A model generated the notes under the pieces. It worked only from the letters and a program-made list of their open reading frames with translations. It did not search any database and had not been told where the DNA came from. 64,000 nt of DNA, from assembly GCA_036506155.1 (NCBI GenBank), contig DASXSF010000121.1:53183-117182 (forward strand). The letters are read 5' to 3'. Source of the stretch: DASXRA01 sp036506155. Lineage in GTDB: Bacteria; Actinomycetota; Actinomycetes; Mycobacteriales; Jatrophihabitantaceae. Position numbers and translations under genes: made by a program. Positions 25,796 to 33,360 of this stretch are shown here, in pieces (position 1 is the first letter of the stretch; the number at the start of each line of letters is the position of its first letter).

Positions 25796-26982
25796 GCGAA
25801 CTCGCGGAGCGCCACCGCGAGCTGCTCCGTTTCCGCCCAGGTGGTGTGCGGCATCAATCCAGCATGCACCGTGCCGCCAAGTTCGTCCGCGCCGAGCGTG
25901 CTCATGAAGTGGCTCATGCCGGTGGCACCCGTCCACACCGATATGCCGCGCGACTTGAGATAGTCGCCGACCTCCGCCGCCTTGCGGCCGTCGACCGCGA
26001 ACGACACCAGCGGCACCCGCTGCGACGGCGAGCCGAGCACGGTCACGCCCTGCGTGGCACGCAGCCGCCGGTCGAGCACGGCGAACAGCTGGCGCTCGTA
26101 GTCGCCGGCGGCGCGAAGTGATGCGACCAGCCGCTGCCGACGCGACCCGCTAGCCCATTCGTCCAGGCCCGCCAGGTGATCGACGGCGGCCACGACGCCG
26201 TCGAGCAGTTCGACGGGCAACGCCCCCACCTCGTAGCGCTCCGGGACCGGTTCTCGGGAATGCTCGTCCAATTCGTAGAGCAGTCCCTCGCGGGCGACCA
26301 TGGCACCGAGGGTCGGCCCGCCGAATCCCTCGACGGCGACCGCGAGCAGGTCGGCGCCCAGGGTCATGATGTCGAGCGGCATATGAGGCAGCGCGGCACC
26401 CGCGTCCACCGCCACGAGCGCGCCCACGCCGTGCGCGAGGTCTGCGATGCGGCGCACGTTGGCGACGGCGCCCGTAGCCAGGTTGGCCACCGGCACGGTC
26501 ACCAGCCTGGTCCGGCGGGTGATGAGTCGCTCGTACTGCCACTCGGGCAGCTCGCCCGTCTCGACGTCGACCTCTGCCCAGCGGACGACGGCGCCTGTCG
26601 TCTTGGCGGCGCTGAGCCACGGCAGCAACACGCCGTCCTGGTCGAGGCGGCTGAGCACGATCTCGTCACCGAGGCGCCACTCCCGCCCGATGAATGCCGC
26701 GAACTGCTCGATCAGCACGGTGACATTCGCACCCAGCACGACGCAGTCCGGACCGGCGCCGACCAAGTCGCCGATGGCACGACGCGCGTTGTGGACCGAG
26801 ATCGCCGCGCGCTGTGAGCGAGCCGACTGCGAGCCCGGCTGCGCCGGGGCAGACCGCAACGTAGTGATGATCGCCCGGATCACCGTCTCCGGCTGGAGCG
26901 CGCTGAAATTGCCGTCCAGGTATGCGATGCGAGCTCCCAGGGTCGGGTACAGCCCGCGAACACGCGCGACATCGAACGTCAC
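25792..26982 (-). CDS. class V aminotransferase-fold protein lacking the PLP lysine
   Basis: A 396-residue protein of the cysteine-desulfurase-like group I know as TIGR01976. The fold is complete: RIAYLDGNFSALQPETVI at the start, FGANV-like cofactor loop GANVTVLIEQF, VVRWAEVDVETGELPEW and ALVAVDAGAALPHMPLDI with the conserved aspartate. At the place where relatives read S-P-Y-K-F-F-G-P-H, this protein reads AVEGFGGPTLG, so the lysine that forms the Schiff base is a glycine. The codons there are unambiguous. It probably lacks normal PLP catalysis; a binding or structural role is inferred. The stop overlaps the start of the anchored extracellular protein. Confidence 0.85.
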   Translation of the reverse strand: MTFDVARVRGLYPTLGARIAYLDGNFSALQPETVIRAIITTLRSAPAQPGSQSARSQRAAISVHNARRAIGDLVGAGPDCVVLGANVTVLIEQFAAFIGREWRLGDEIVLSRLDQDGVLLPWLSAAKTTGAVVRWAEVDVETGELPEWQYERLITRRTRLVTVPVANLATGAVANVRRIADLAHGVGALVAVDAGAALPHMPLDIMTLGADLLAVAVEGFGGPTLGAMVAREGLLYELDEHSREPVPERYEVGALPVELLDGVVAAVDHLAGLDEWASGSRRQRLVASLRAAGDYERQLFAVLDRRLRATQGVTVLGSPSQRVPLVSFAVDGRKAAEVGDYLKSRGISVWTGATGMSHFMSTLGADELGGTVHAGLMPHTTWAETEQLAVALREFA

Positions 26983-27077
26983 GCCGGCGCGCCCATCCGG
27001 GGACCGTTCATCGTCGCCACCCTCGCAGCTGCCGGGCCAGATCGTGCCTGCCGCCCGGGCTGCGCAAGACTGGATGC

Positions 27078-27662
27078 ATGACCGATGACATCCAGCACCC
27101 TGGCGAGCCCCAGCACCCTGCCGAGCCCGACGCGGTTGTCGCAGCTCGCGATCGTACCGATGCTGGTGACGACGGTGACGAGATTACGTCCATGGTCGAG
27201 CAGCCCGCGAAGGTGATGCGCATCGGCACGATGATCAAGCAGCTGCTCGAGGAAGTGCGCGCCGCGCCGCTGGACGAGGCCGGCCGACAGCGACTGCGCG
27301 AGATTCATGACTTGTCGATCCACGAACTCGAGGAGGGGCTGTCGGCGGAGCTGCGCGACGAGCTGGAGCGCTTCAGTCTTCCGTTCGAAAGCGACACTCC
27401 GTCCGAGGCGGAGCTGCGCATCGCGCAGGCACAGCTGGTGGGCTGGCTGGAGGGCCTGTTCCACGGCATCCAGACAGCGCTGGTCGCGCAGCAGATGGCG
27501 GCGCGCGCCCAACTGGAGGAGATGCGCCGCCGCGCCCTCCCCGGCGCGCATCCTGCGCCCGGAGGCCCGGTGATCATCGGGCCAGGAGGTCAGATCATCC
27601 CGGCACCGGGGATGCAGCGCCCGAACGACGAGGGCAGGACGGGCCCCGGCCAGTATCTCTGA
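27078..27662 (+). CDS. bpa: bacterial proteasome activator Bpa
   Basis: A 194-residue ATP-independent activator of the 20S proteasome (DUF2587; Rv3780 in Mycobacterium). The helical core runs from VMRIGTMIKQLLEEVRAAPL through LSIHELEEGLSAELRDELE to GWLEGLFHGIQTALVAQQ and assembles as a ring. The C-terminus is GPGQYL, the motif that docks into the alpha-ring pockets and opens the gate. An acidic, disordered N-terminal tail of about 40 residues is usual. The ATG at 27078 is used; homologues start with a similar variable tail. Its presence implies that the genome encodes prcA/prcB, outside this window. Confidence 0.95.
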   Translation: MTDDIQHPGEPQHPAEPDAVVAARDRTDAGDDGDEITSMVEQPAKVMRIGTMIKQLLEEVRAAPLDEAGRQRLREIHDLSIHELEEGLSAELRDELERFSLPFESDTPSEAELRIAQAQLVGWLEGLFHGIQTALVAQQMAARAQLEEMRRRALPGAHPAPGGPVIIGPGGQIIPAPGMQRPNDEGRTGPGQYL

Positions 27663-27694
27663 CGATCCCTATCCGGCCGGTTCCCAGCGGCGTG

Positions 27695-27737
27695 ATCTTG
27701 GACTTCTGGTTGATACCCCGCCACAAGTCCAAGATCA
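27695..27737. terminator. perfect 12-base inverted repeat between convergent genes
   Basis: GATCTTGGACTT (27695-27706) and AAGTCCAAGATC (27726-27737) pair perfectly, with further imperfect pairing outside and inside, around a 19-base loop. It lies between the convergent bpa and lipoprotein-hydrolase genes, the right place for a bidirectional terminator. Its low GC relative to the genome and exact symmetry also fit a dispersed palindromic repeat. Confidence 0.6.
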
Positions 27738-27746
27738 TGACGGAGG

Positions 27747-28553
27747 TCAGGGCAGGTGCGTGCTCAGGTACTCCAGGACCTGGGCGGCGAGCGGGGTGAA
27801 GCGTCCGGACGCCTGATCCTGGAGCAGGTCCCAGCCGTGGGCGGGGCCGTTGAGCACCTGCAACGTCACGAGCGACGGCCTGACCAGGGCAACGATCCGC
27901 CGCGCCGTCGCCAGCCGGTCGCCGTCCTGGGTCGCTACGGCATAGAACAGCGGCACCGCGAGGCGACGGGCCGCCTGCTCACCGGTGATGCCGCCAAGGT
28001 CCTGCGACCACAGGTCCCCGGACAGCACGACGCACGCCGTCATGCCGCGCACCCTCACTGCCGACGCGAGTGCGATCGCTCCCCCGTACGAGGCGCCCGT
28101 CACGGCGACGCTGCGCGCCCCCCGCCGGGTCAGCTCGGCCGCAGCGCCGGCTACGTCCGAGACGATGTCGCCCGACCGGTCGCCGTCCGGGCAGCTGGAC
28201 GCGCCGGTGCAGCGCGTGTCGTAGAGCAGCAGGTGCATGCCGTGGGCGGCAAGGTAGCTGCCGTAGGGCAGCCAGCCGCACAATCCGCCGCCGCCGAGCT
28301 CGTGCACCAGGACCACGCCGCGCGTCCCGGTGCCGAGTTCCAGGCCGAGCAGCTTCGTACCGTCGCCGGCGCGGAACATGAACGGTATCGCGCTGATGCC
28401 GTCGGTCTGGATCGGGCAGCGCTCGTTCAGCTTGGCGTTGGCCACCGTCGAGGTGCTCGGAGAGGGGCTCGGTGACGGCGTTGCCGCCGGATGCCCGCTC
28501 GACGAGCAGCCCGCGGCGAGCAACAGGAGGAGCAACACCGCGGCACCGCGCAT
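27747..28553 (-). CDS. secreted lipoprotein, alpha/beta-hydrolase fold
   Basis: A 268-residue exported lipoprotein. The signal peptide ends in the lipobox LLAAGC near residue 16, followed by a Ser/Pro/Thr linker of about 25 residues. The hydrolase domain shows GVVLVHELGGGG (oxyanion strand), the nucleophile elbow VTGASYGGAIALA and the histidine in NGPAHGWDLL, with an acidic residue likely in between (AVATQDGD). It resembles dienelactone-hydrolase-like esterases that work outside the membrane. The substrate is unknown. It forms a minus-strand group with the downstream-convergent terminator and the HAD gene upstream, with 30 bases between. Confidence 0.88.
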   Translation of the reverse strand: MRGAAVLLLLLLAAGCSSSGHPAATPSPSPSPSTSTVANAKLNERCPIQTDGISAIPFMFRAGDGTKLLGLELGTGTRGVVLVHELGGGGLCGWLPYGSYLAAHGMHLLLYDTRCTGASSCPDGDRSGDIVSDVAGAAAELTRRGARSVAVTGASYGGAIALASAVRVRGMTACVVLSGDLWSQDLGGITGEQAARRLAVPLFYAVATQDGDRLATARRIVALVRPSLVTLQVLNGPAHGWDLLQDQASGRFTPLAAQVLEYLSTHLP

Positions 28554-28583
28554 CCGGCCCTCCTATGTCAAGTTCGACATAGG

Positions 28584-29402
28584 CTAGCGCAGGAGGCGGT
28601 CGATCAGTACGGCGACGCCGTCGTCGTCATTGGACGGGAGCACCTCGTCGGCGACGGCCAATACCGACGGGTGGGCGTTGGCCACCGCATACGCCTGCCC
28701 GGCCCACGACAGCATCGCGACATCGTTCGGCATGTCGCCGACCGCGACGACCTCCGCCGGGTCGATGTGGTGTGCGGCTGCCACCTCGGCCAGGCCGCTG
28801 GCCTTCGTGACCCCCGGCGCGGCGATCTCGAGCAAGCCGTGCCGCGACGACGTGGTGACCGTGGCCTTGTCGCCGATCACAGCCGCAGCGGCGGCCAGGA
28901 AGCAATCCGCGTCGGCATCGAGGTCCTTGGCGAGCAGCTTCACGGCCGGTGCGGCGATGATCCGATCGAGGGGGCCAACGCGCGGCTCCGGGAGCGGGTT
29001 GCCGCGACGGTCGCGGCTCGGGTTGATCTCCCAGTCGTGACGGTATCCCGGCTCGTAGCCGAACGCCGTCCCGTACTCGACCGCGAAGCGCACGGCCGGG
29101 AACGCCGCACGCAGGTCGGCCGTGAGCGTGGCGAGCAGTTGCGGCGTCAGCAGTCGCTCGCGAAGCACAGTGTCGGTGCGCAGGTCATAGAGCACCGCGC
29201 CGTTCGCGGCGACGGCCATGCCGGTATGACCGGTCTCGTCGCCGATCTCGGAAAGCCACCGCGGCGGACGTCCCGTCACGAACACGACGAGCAGGCCGGC
29301 GCCGGCGGCCCGCTCGAGCGCAGCGCGCGACGCCGCGGAGATCGATCCGTCGCTGCGCACCAGCGTGCCGTCCAGGTCGCTGGCGAACAGCCGCACGCTC
29401 AT
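28584..29402 (-). CDS. HAD hydrolase of the Cof/YbjI type
   Basis: A 272-residue HAD phosphatase of class IIB. Motif I is FASDLDGTLVRSDG, motif II FVTGRPPR, the lysine lies in APGVTKASGL and motif IV is VAVGDMPNDVAML. The C2B cap domain lies between residues about 85 and 190. Cof-type enzymes dephosphorylate sugar phosphates, nucleotides or cofactors; the substrate here is not indicated. The start overlaps the serS stop (ATGA), so the gene is co-translated with seryl-tRNA synthetase, an arrangement found also in Mycobacterium (Rv3813c and Rv3834c are near each other). Confidence 0.92.
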   Translation of the reverse strand: MSVRLFASDLDGTLVRSDGSISAASRAALERAAGAGLLVVFVTGRPPRWLSEIGDETGHTGMAVAANGAVLYDLRTDTVLRERLLTPQLLATLTADLRAAFPAVRFAVEYGTAFGYEPGYRHDWEINPSRDRRGNPLPEPRVGPLDRIIAAPAVKLLAKDLDADADCFLAAAAAVIGDKATVTTSSRHGLLEIAAPGVTKASGLAEVAAAHHIDPAEVVAVGDMPNDVAMLSWAGQAYAVANAHPSVLAVADEVLPSNDDDGVAVLIDRLLR

Positions 29403-30652
29403 GCGGGAGCCAGGACCTCGCGGCCGCCCAACCAGGGGCGCAGGGCGCTCGGCACGTACACGGTGCCGTCAGGCTGCTGGTGATGATCGAGCAGGCAGGC
29501 GATCGTGCGCGCAACGGCGCACAACGTGCCGTTCAGCGTGGCAACCGGCTCGGTACCAGACTCCGTACGCCGGCGTATGTTCAGGCGGCGTGCCTGGAAT
29601 GTGGTGCAGTTCGATGTTGACGTCAGCTCCCGGTACCTGCCCTGCGACGGGAACCAGGCCTCGATGTCGTACTTGCGGGCGGCGCTCACGCCGAGCTCGC
29701 CACCGGCGGTGTCGATCACCCGGTAGGCGAGCTCGAGCTTGTCCATGAACTCGCGCTCCCACGCGAGCAGGCGGCGGTGCTCGTCCTGCGACTCGTCGGC
29801 CCGGACGTAGGAGAACATTTCCACCTTGTCGAACCAGTGGACCCGGATGATGCCCCGGGTGTCTTTGCCGTACGAGCCGGCCTCGCGCCGGAAGCAGGAC
29901 GAGAACCCCGCGTAGCGACGGGGCAGGTCGGCCAGGATCTCATTCGCGTGGTAGCCCGCCAGCGCCACCTCGGACGTCCCGACGAGGTACAGGTCGTCCT
30001 GTTCCAGGTGGTACACCTCAGGTGCGTGCGCGCCCAGGAAGCCCGTGCCCTCCATCGCCTCCGGCTTCACCAACGCCGGCGCGATCATCGGCACGAACCC
30101 GGACGCCTGCGCCTGCTCCATCGCCAGATTGACCAGGGCCAGCTCGAGCTGAGCGCCCACCCCGGTGAGGAAGTAGAAGCGCGCACCGCTGACCTTTGCG
30201 CCTCGGTCGGTGTCGATCGCCTGGAGCGCATTACCGATCTCGACGTGGTCGCGTGGATGCTCGACGGCCGGCGGTGTGCCGACCGTCTCGAGCGTGACGA
30301 AGTCGTCCTCGCCGCCCGGCGGGACGCCGTCCTCGACGACGTTGGGAACGGCGAGGTGTGCCTCACGAAGCGCCCCGTCGGCGGCGTGCTCGTCTGCTTC
30401 TGCGGACTTGACCTCGTCGGCGAGGTGCTTCGCTTTCGCGAGCAAGGTATGACGCTCGTCGGGCGACGCCCTGCCGATCTCGCGGCCGAGTGCCTTCTGC
30501 TCAGCGCGTAGCTCGTCCGCTCTGCTTACCGCAGCGCGGCGGCTGTCGTCGGCGGCGAGCAGTCTGTCGACCAGCAATTCGTCCGCGCCGCGAATGCGCT
30601 GCGAGGCGCGCACCCGATCCGGGTCCTCGCGCACCACTCGAAGGTCGATCAC
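29399..30652 (-). CDS. serS: seryl-tRNA synthetase
   Basis: Class II aminoacyl-tRNA synthetase of 417 residues that charges tRNA-Ser. The N-terminal coiled-coil arm (residues about 28-100, e.g. LRAEQKALGREIGRASPDER) binds the long variable arm of the tRNA. Motif 2 is visible as SSCFRREAGSYGKDTRGI and motif 3 as NGTLCAVARTIACLLDHHQ, with serine-recognition residues in LVGTSEVALAGYHA. I placed the start at GTG 30652 (VIDLRVVREDPDRV), where every family member begins. It is divergent from the metallopeptidase gene. Confidence 0.97.
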   Translation of the reverse strand: MIDLRVVREDPDRVRASQRIRGADELLVDRLLAADDSRRAAVSRADELRAEQKALGREIGRASPDERHTLLAKAKHLADEVKSAEADEHAADGALREAHLAVPNVVEDGVPPGGEDDFVTLETVGTPPAVEHPRDHVEIGNALQAIDTDRGAKVSGARFYFLTGVGAQLELALVNLAMEQAQASGFVPMIAPALVKPEAMEGTGFLGAHAPEVYHLEQDDLYLVGTSEVALAGYHANEILADLPRRYAGFSSCFRREAGSYGKDTRGIIRVHWFDKVEMFSYVRADESQDEHRRLLAWEREFMDKLELAYRVIDTAGGELGVSAARKYDIEAWFPSQGRYRELTSTSNCTTFQARRLNIRRRTESGTEPVATLNGTLCAVARTIACLLDHHQQPDGTVYVPSALRPWLGGREVLAPA

Positions 30653-30696
30653 CGCCCACTCCTGCTCACAGGCCAAGGCTACTGACCGGCAACAAT

Positions 30697-31052
30697 GTGG
30701 CCGTGCTCGACGTCTCACCCAGCCGGTTCGAGGAGCTTGTCGGCGAGGCACTCGACTCGATCCCCCCGGAACTGCTGCGGCTGCTCGACAATGTCGTGAT
30801 CCAGGCCGCCGACGAAGACCCGGACGAACCGTCGTTGCTCGGCGTCTACCACGGCACCGCGCTGACGGACCGGCTGTCCGACTACACGTTCGCCCTGCCC
30901 GACACGATCACCGTGTACCGGCTGCCGATCACGGCAATGTGCGCGGACGAGGACGAGGTGGCTCACGAGGTCGCGATCACAGTCGTCCACGAGATCGGCC
31001 ACCATTTCGGCATCGACGAGCAACGGCTGCATGAACTGGGCGCTGGGGATAG
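30697..31052 (+). CDS. zincin-type metallopeptidase, probably frameshifted at its end
   Basis: Small cytoplasmic metallopeptidase of about 117 residues (Zincin_1 family, PF06262). The N-terminus SPSRFEELVGEALDSIPPEL and the metal-binding HEIGHHFGID are intact. Family members stop shortly after a segment like RLHELGWG or RLHELGWA. Here the frame runs through HELGAGDRS and would continue 390 bases across the next gene. Skipping the two bases at 31042-31043 would give HELGWG and the TAG at 31050-31052. I therefore mark the end at 31052. A sequencing indel or a real frameshift is equally possible. GTG 30697 or GTG 30703 is the start. Confidence 0.65.
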
Positions 31053-31069
31053 GTCATTACGCTCGACAC

Positions 31070-31387
31070 GTGACCGACCGGCTGCCGATCAAGATGCTGC
31101 ACGACCGCATCCTCGTGCGAGTGCCCCGCGAGGAGGGCGAGCGGCGCTCGTCCGGTGGCATCGTCATCCCAGCGACCGCACAGGTAGCCACTCGGCTGAT
31201 CTGGGCCGAGGTGCTGGCGGTCGGCAATCACGTCCGCTCGGTCGAGGCCGGCGACCGCGTGCTGTTCAGCCCCGACGATCGGAACGAGGTGGAGATCGCG
31301 GGCGAGGACTACCTCCTGCTGCGAGAACGCGACATCCACGCGCTTGCGGCACAACGCGTCGAGCCGAATACCGGCCTGTATCTCTGA
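31070..31387 (+). CDS. GroES-like co-chaperonin paralogue
   Basis: A 105-residue Cpn10-fold protein. The first strand RLPIKMLHDRILVRV, the loop region EEGERRSSGGIVIPATAQ and the segment DRVLFSPDDRNEVEIAGEDY follow GroES order. It is a diverged paralogue, not the main groES, which is normally beside groEL; no groEL is present here. The start at GTG 31070 matches the beginning of the fold. Longer readings add residues with no homology. Actinobacteria often keep this gene between the metallopeptidase and pheA, as here. Confidence 0.82.
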   Translation: MTDRLPIKMLHDRILVRVPREEGERRSSGGIVIPATAQVATRLIWAEVLAVGNHVRSVEAGDRVLFSPDDRNEVEIAGEDYLLLRERDIHALAAQRVEPNTGLYL

Positions 31388-31390
31388 CGG

Positions 31391-32329
31391 TCAGCTCGTC
31401 CCGCTCGCCCGGACCCGGGCGAGCCAGGCGCGGGCGTCGCTGAAGTCCGGATCGGCGCGACCCGGCGGCACCGGCGTCTGCACCCCGTCGCGGCGTTCGT
31501 ACGAGCCGAGGAAGCGCACGTCCGCACAGATGCGATGCAGGGCTGCGATTGCGTCGCCGACCCGTTCATCGTCGATATGCCCCTCGCAGTCGATCGAGAA
31601 GCAGTACTGCCCGATGCGATTCTTGGTGGGGCGCGACTCGATGCGAGTGAGGTTCACCGCCCGGGCAGCGAACTCGGTGAGAATTTCGAGCAATGCACCG
31701 GCGTGGTTCTCGCGCAGATACGCCACAAGCGTGGTGCGGTCGTTGCCAGTCGGCTTGGGCGGCGGTGCCGGGCGGGTGAGCAGCACGAACCGGGTAACCG
31801 CGCCGCGGTTGTCCGCGATGTCTGTGGCGAGGCTGGCCAGCCCGTACAGCTCCCCGGCGAACCGCGGCGCGACCGCGGCGTCGTACTCGCCGTGCGCCAC
31901 CGCCTGCGCCCCGCCCGCGGTCGAGCCGACGAAGACGACGTTCGCCTCCGGCAGCGTGGCCAGCAACCAGCGCCGCGTCTGCGCCTCGGCGTGCGGGTGC
32001 GTGGCCACGGTGCGGACGCCGTCGATCGTTATGCCCGGGCGCGCCAGCAGGTCGAACAGCACCGGGAGGTAGGTCTCCTCGGCGATGATGAGCGGCGCGC
32101 CGTTGCCGGCGAGCTCGTCCAGGGTTGCGGCGACGGCGCCCTCGACGGAGTTCTCCAGTGGCACCAGCGCGCCGTCCGCGGTGCCCGCGCGTACCGCGTC
32201 GACGGCGAGCGTGACGTTGGGTTGCGGCAGCAGGGCGGCGTCCGAGGCGACCGGCAGGGTGCGCAGCGCCGCGTGCGCGAAGGTGCCGGCCGGGCCCAAG
32301 AAGGCCAGCCGGGGCTTCGACTCGCTCAC
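31391..32329 (-). CDS. pheA: prephenate dehydratase
   Basis: Monofunctional prephenate dehydratase of 312 residues, making phenylpyruvate for phenylalanine synthesis. The catalytic domain starts KPRLAFLGPAGTFAHAAL and contains VPLENSVEGAVAATLDEL and the Thr-Arg-Phe region GAVTRFVLLTRP. The regulatory ACT domain (about 205-280) has GALLEILTEFAARAVNLTRI and ESRPTK, the phenylalanine-binding motif, so feedback inhibition by phenylalanine is expected. The GTG at 32329 is used because family members start just before the first strand. The stop is 4 bases from the convergent GroES-like gene stop. Confidence 0.96.
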   Translation of the reverse strand: MSESKPRLAFLGPAGTFAHAALRTLPVASDAALLPQPNVTLAVDAVRAGTADGALVPLENSVEGAVAATLDELAGNGAPLIIAEETYLPVLFDLLARPGITIDGVRTVATHPHAEAQTRRWLLATLPEANVVFVGSTAGGAQAVAHGEYDAAVAPRFAGELYGLASLATDIADNRGAVTRFVLLTRPAPPPKPTGNDRTTLVAYLRENHAGALLEILTEFAARAVNLTRIESRPTKNRIGQYCFSIDCEGHIDDERVGDAIAALHRICADVRFLGSYERRDGVQTPVPPGRADPDFSDARAWLARVRASGTS

Positions 32330-32357
32330 AAACGCCGAGCGTATCCGCGCTGCGTGA

Positions 32358-32879
32358 TCACTTGACCGCCAGCATCCGCCGGCCGAGTGCTGCAGCGACG
32401 GCCTGCTCCTCCTCGGGCGAGAGTGGCTGCTCACCCGAACCGCGGCTGATGCCCTTGGCGTAGAGCCGGCTATCCGTGCGCCCGGCGATAGCAGTTATCG
32501 CGACACCGTCGCCGTCGTCGTCGAGCAGTGCCAGGGAGAACGACAGCCGGCCCGTCACCTCGTCGAAAGCGTCGTAGCGGATCAGCGCGACATTACGCAG
32601 CGAGCGGGCCGTCTCGGTGTTGCGGGCCCGCACCGCTGCGGACATCTCGGCGCGCGTCGCGTCGACGTAGTTGCGCAGCGCGCCGAGCTGCGCGGCGACC
32701 GCGGTGGTCAGCTCGATGTGGCGTTCGGTGGCCTCCAGCATCGTCTCGCGGCCCGGAGCCCCACGCGACAGCACGACTGTCGCCCGCCGTAGCCGGGCGA
32801 GCGTGCGCAGTGCGAGATATGCGGCAACCAGCCCCACGTAGCCCAGCACCAGGGCGAACACTGCGGCATACGTCGTCAT
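32358..32879 (-). CDS. DUF4446 membrane-anchored protein
   Basis: A 173-residue protein with one N-terminal membrane helix (VFALVLGYVGLVAAYLALRT), a coiled-coil stretch and a conserved C-terminal domain. The sequence NVALIRYDAFDEVTGRLSFS followed by DGDGVAITAIAGRTDSRLYA is the signature of DUF4446, common in Firmicutes and actinobacteria. The function is unknown. It sits 28 bases upstream of pheA on the same strand, as in other actinobacteria, which suggests co-transcription rather than a functional link. Confidence 0.88.
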   Translation of the reverse strand: MTTYAAVFALVLGYVGLVAAYLALRTLARLRRATVVLSRGAPGRETMLEATERHIELTTAVAAQLGALRNYVDATRAEMSAAVRARNTETARSLRNVALIRYDAFDEVTGRLSFSLALLDDDGDGVAITAIAGRTDSRLYAKGISRGSGEQPLSPEEEQAVAAALGRRMLAVK

Positions 32880-32932
32880 TTCGCGCTAAGGGTAGGGCCG
32901 CGGCGGCGCGCATCCGGGTAGACACGTCGGAG

Positions 32933-33340
32933 TCAGCCGCTCGCCTGCCAGCCGCTCCACCGCTCGGCCTCGAGCGCGAGGACAGGTCCGGACGGGCGGC
33001 GCTGCGCGTACTGCGGGTACTTGGCGGCCAGTGCGTCGATTGCCCGGGCGGCTTCGCCGGCGTCGTCCACCATCCGCGCCGGGCCGTCGATGCGCACCCA
33101 CCACAACCGCGTCCAGTCGTCGTGGTACTCGTCGACGAGCAGGCACGCCCACCCGGTCGCCTCGACGTTGGCGATGCGTCGCAGCCGGGCGCTGCGTTTG
33201 GGCTTGTGATCGACCGCGGTGAAGGCGGTATCGGCGACGAGCACGTAGCAGACCGGAACCACGTGCGGCCGGGGCCCGGCAGTTCCCAGATGGCCCACTC
33301 GTGCGGACACGAGCCGCCGGCGCATGTCTGCGGCGTCCAT
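32933..33340 (-). CDS. PPOX-class F420-dependent oxidoreductase (TIGR03668-like)
   Basis: A 135-residue split-barrel flavin/deazaflavin protein. The pattern LVSARVGHLGTAGPRPHVVP followed by VCYVLVADTAFTAVDHKPKR is typical of the PPOX F420-binding group of actinobacteria, in which a lysine and arginines contact the F420 phosphates. The second half reads DWTRLWWVRIDGPARMVDD. The substrate is unknown. It is divergent from the luciferase-like gene, itself probably F420-dependent, so the two could share a promoter region of 20 bases and a physiological context. Confidence 0.87.
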   Translation of the reverse strand: MDAADMRRRLVSARVGHLGTAGPRPHVVPVCYVLVADTAFTAVDHKPKRSARLRRIANVEATGWACLLVDEYHDDWTRLWWVRIDGPARMVDDAGEAARAIDALAAKYPQYAQRRPSGPVLALEAERWSGWQASG

Positions 33341-33360
33341 AGCTCACTAGTGTCGTCTTC

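Noticed and set aside
30697..31443. 249-residue metallopeptidase reading through the GroES-like gene
   Set aside because: The tail beyond HELGAG is Arg/Gly-rich, lies over another gene and is absent from the family; a two-base shift explains it.
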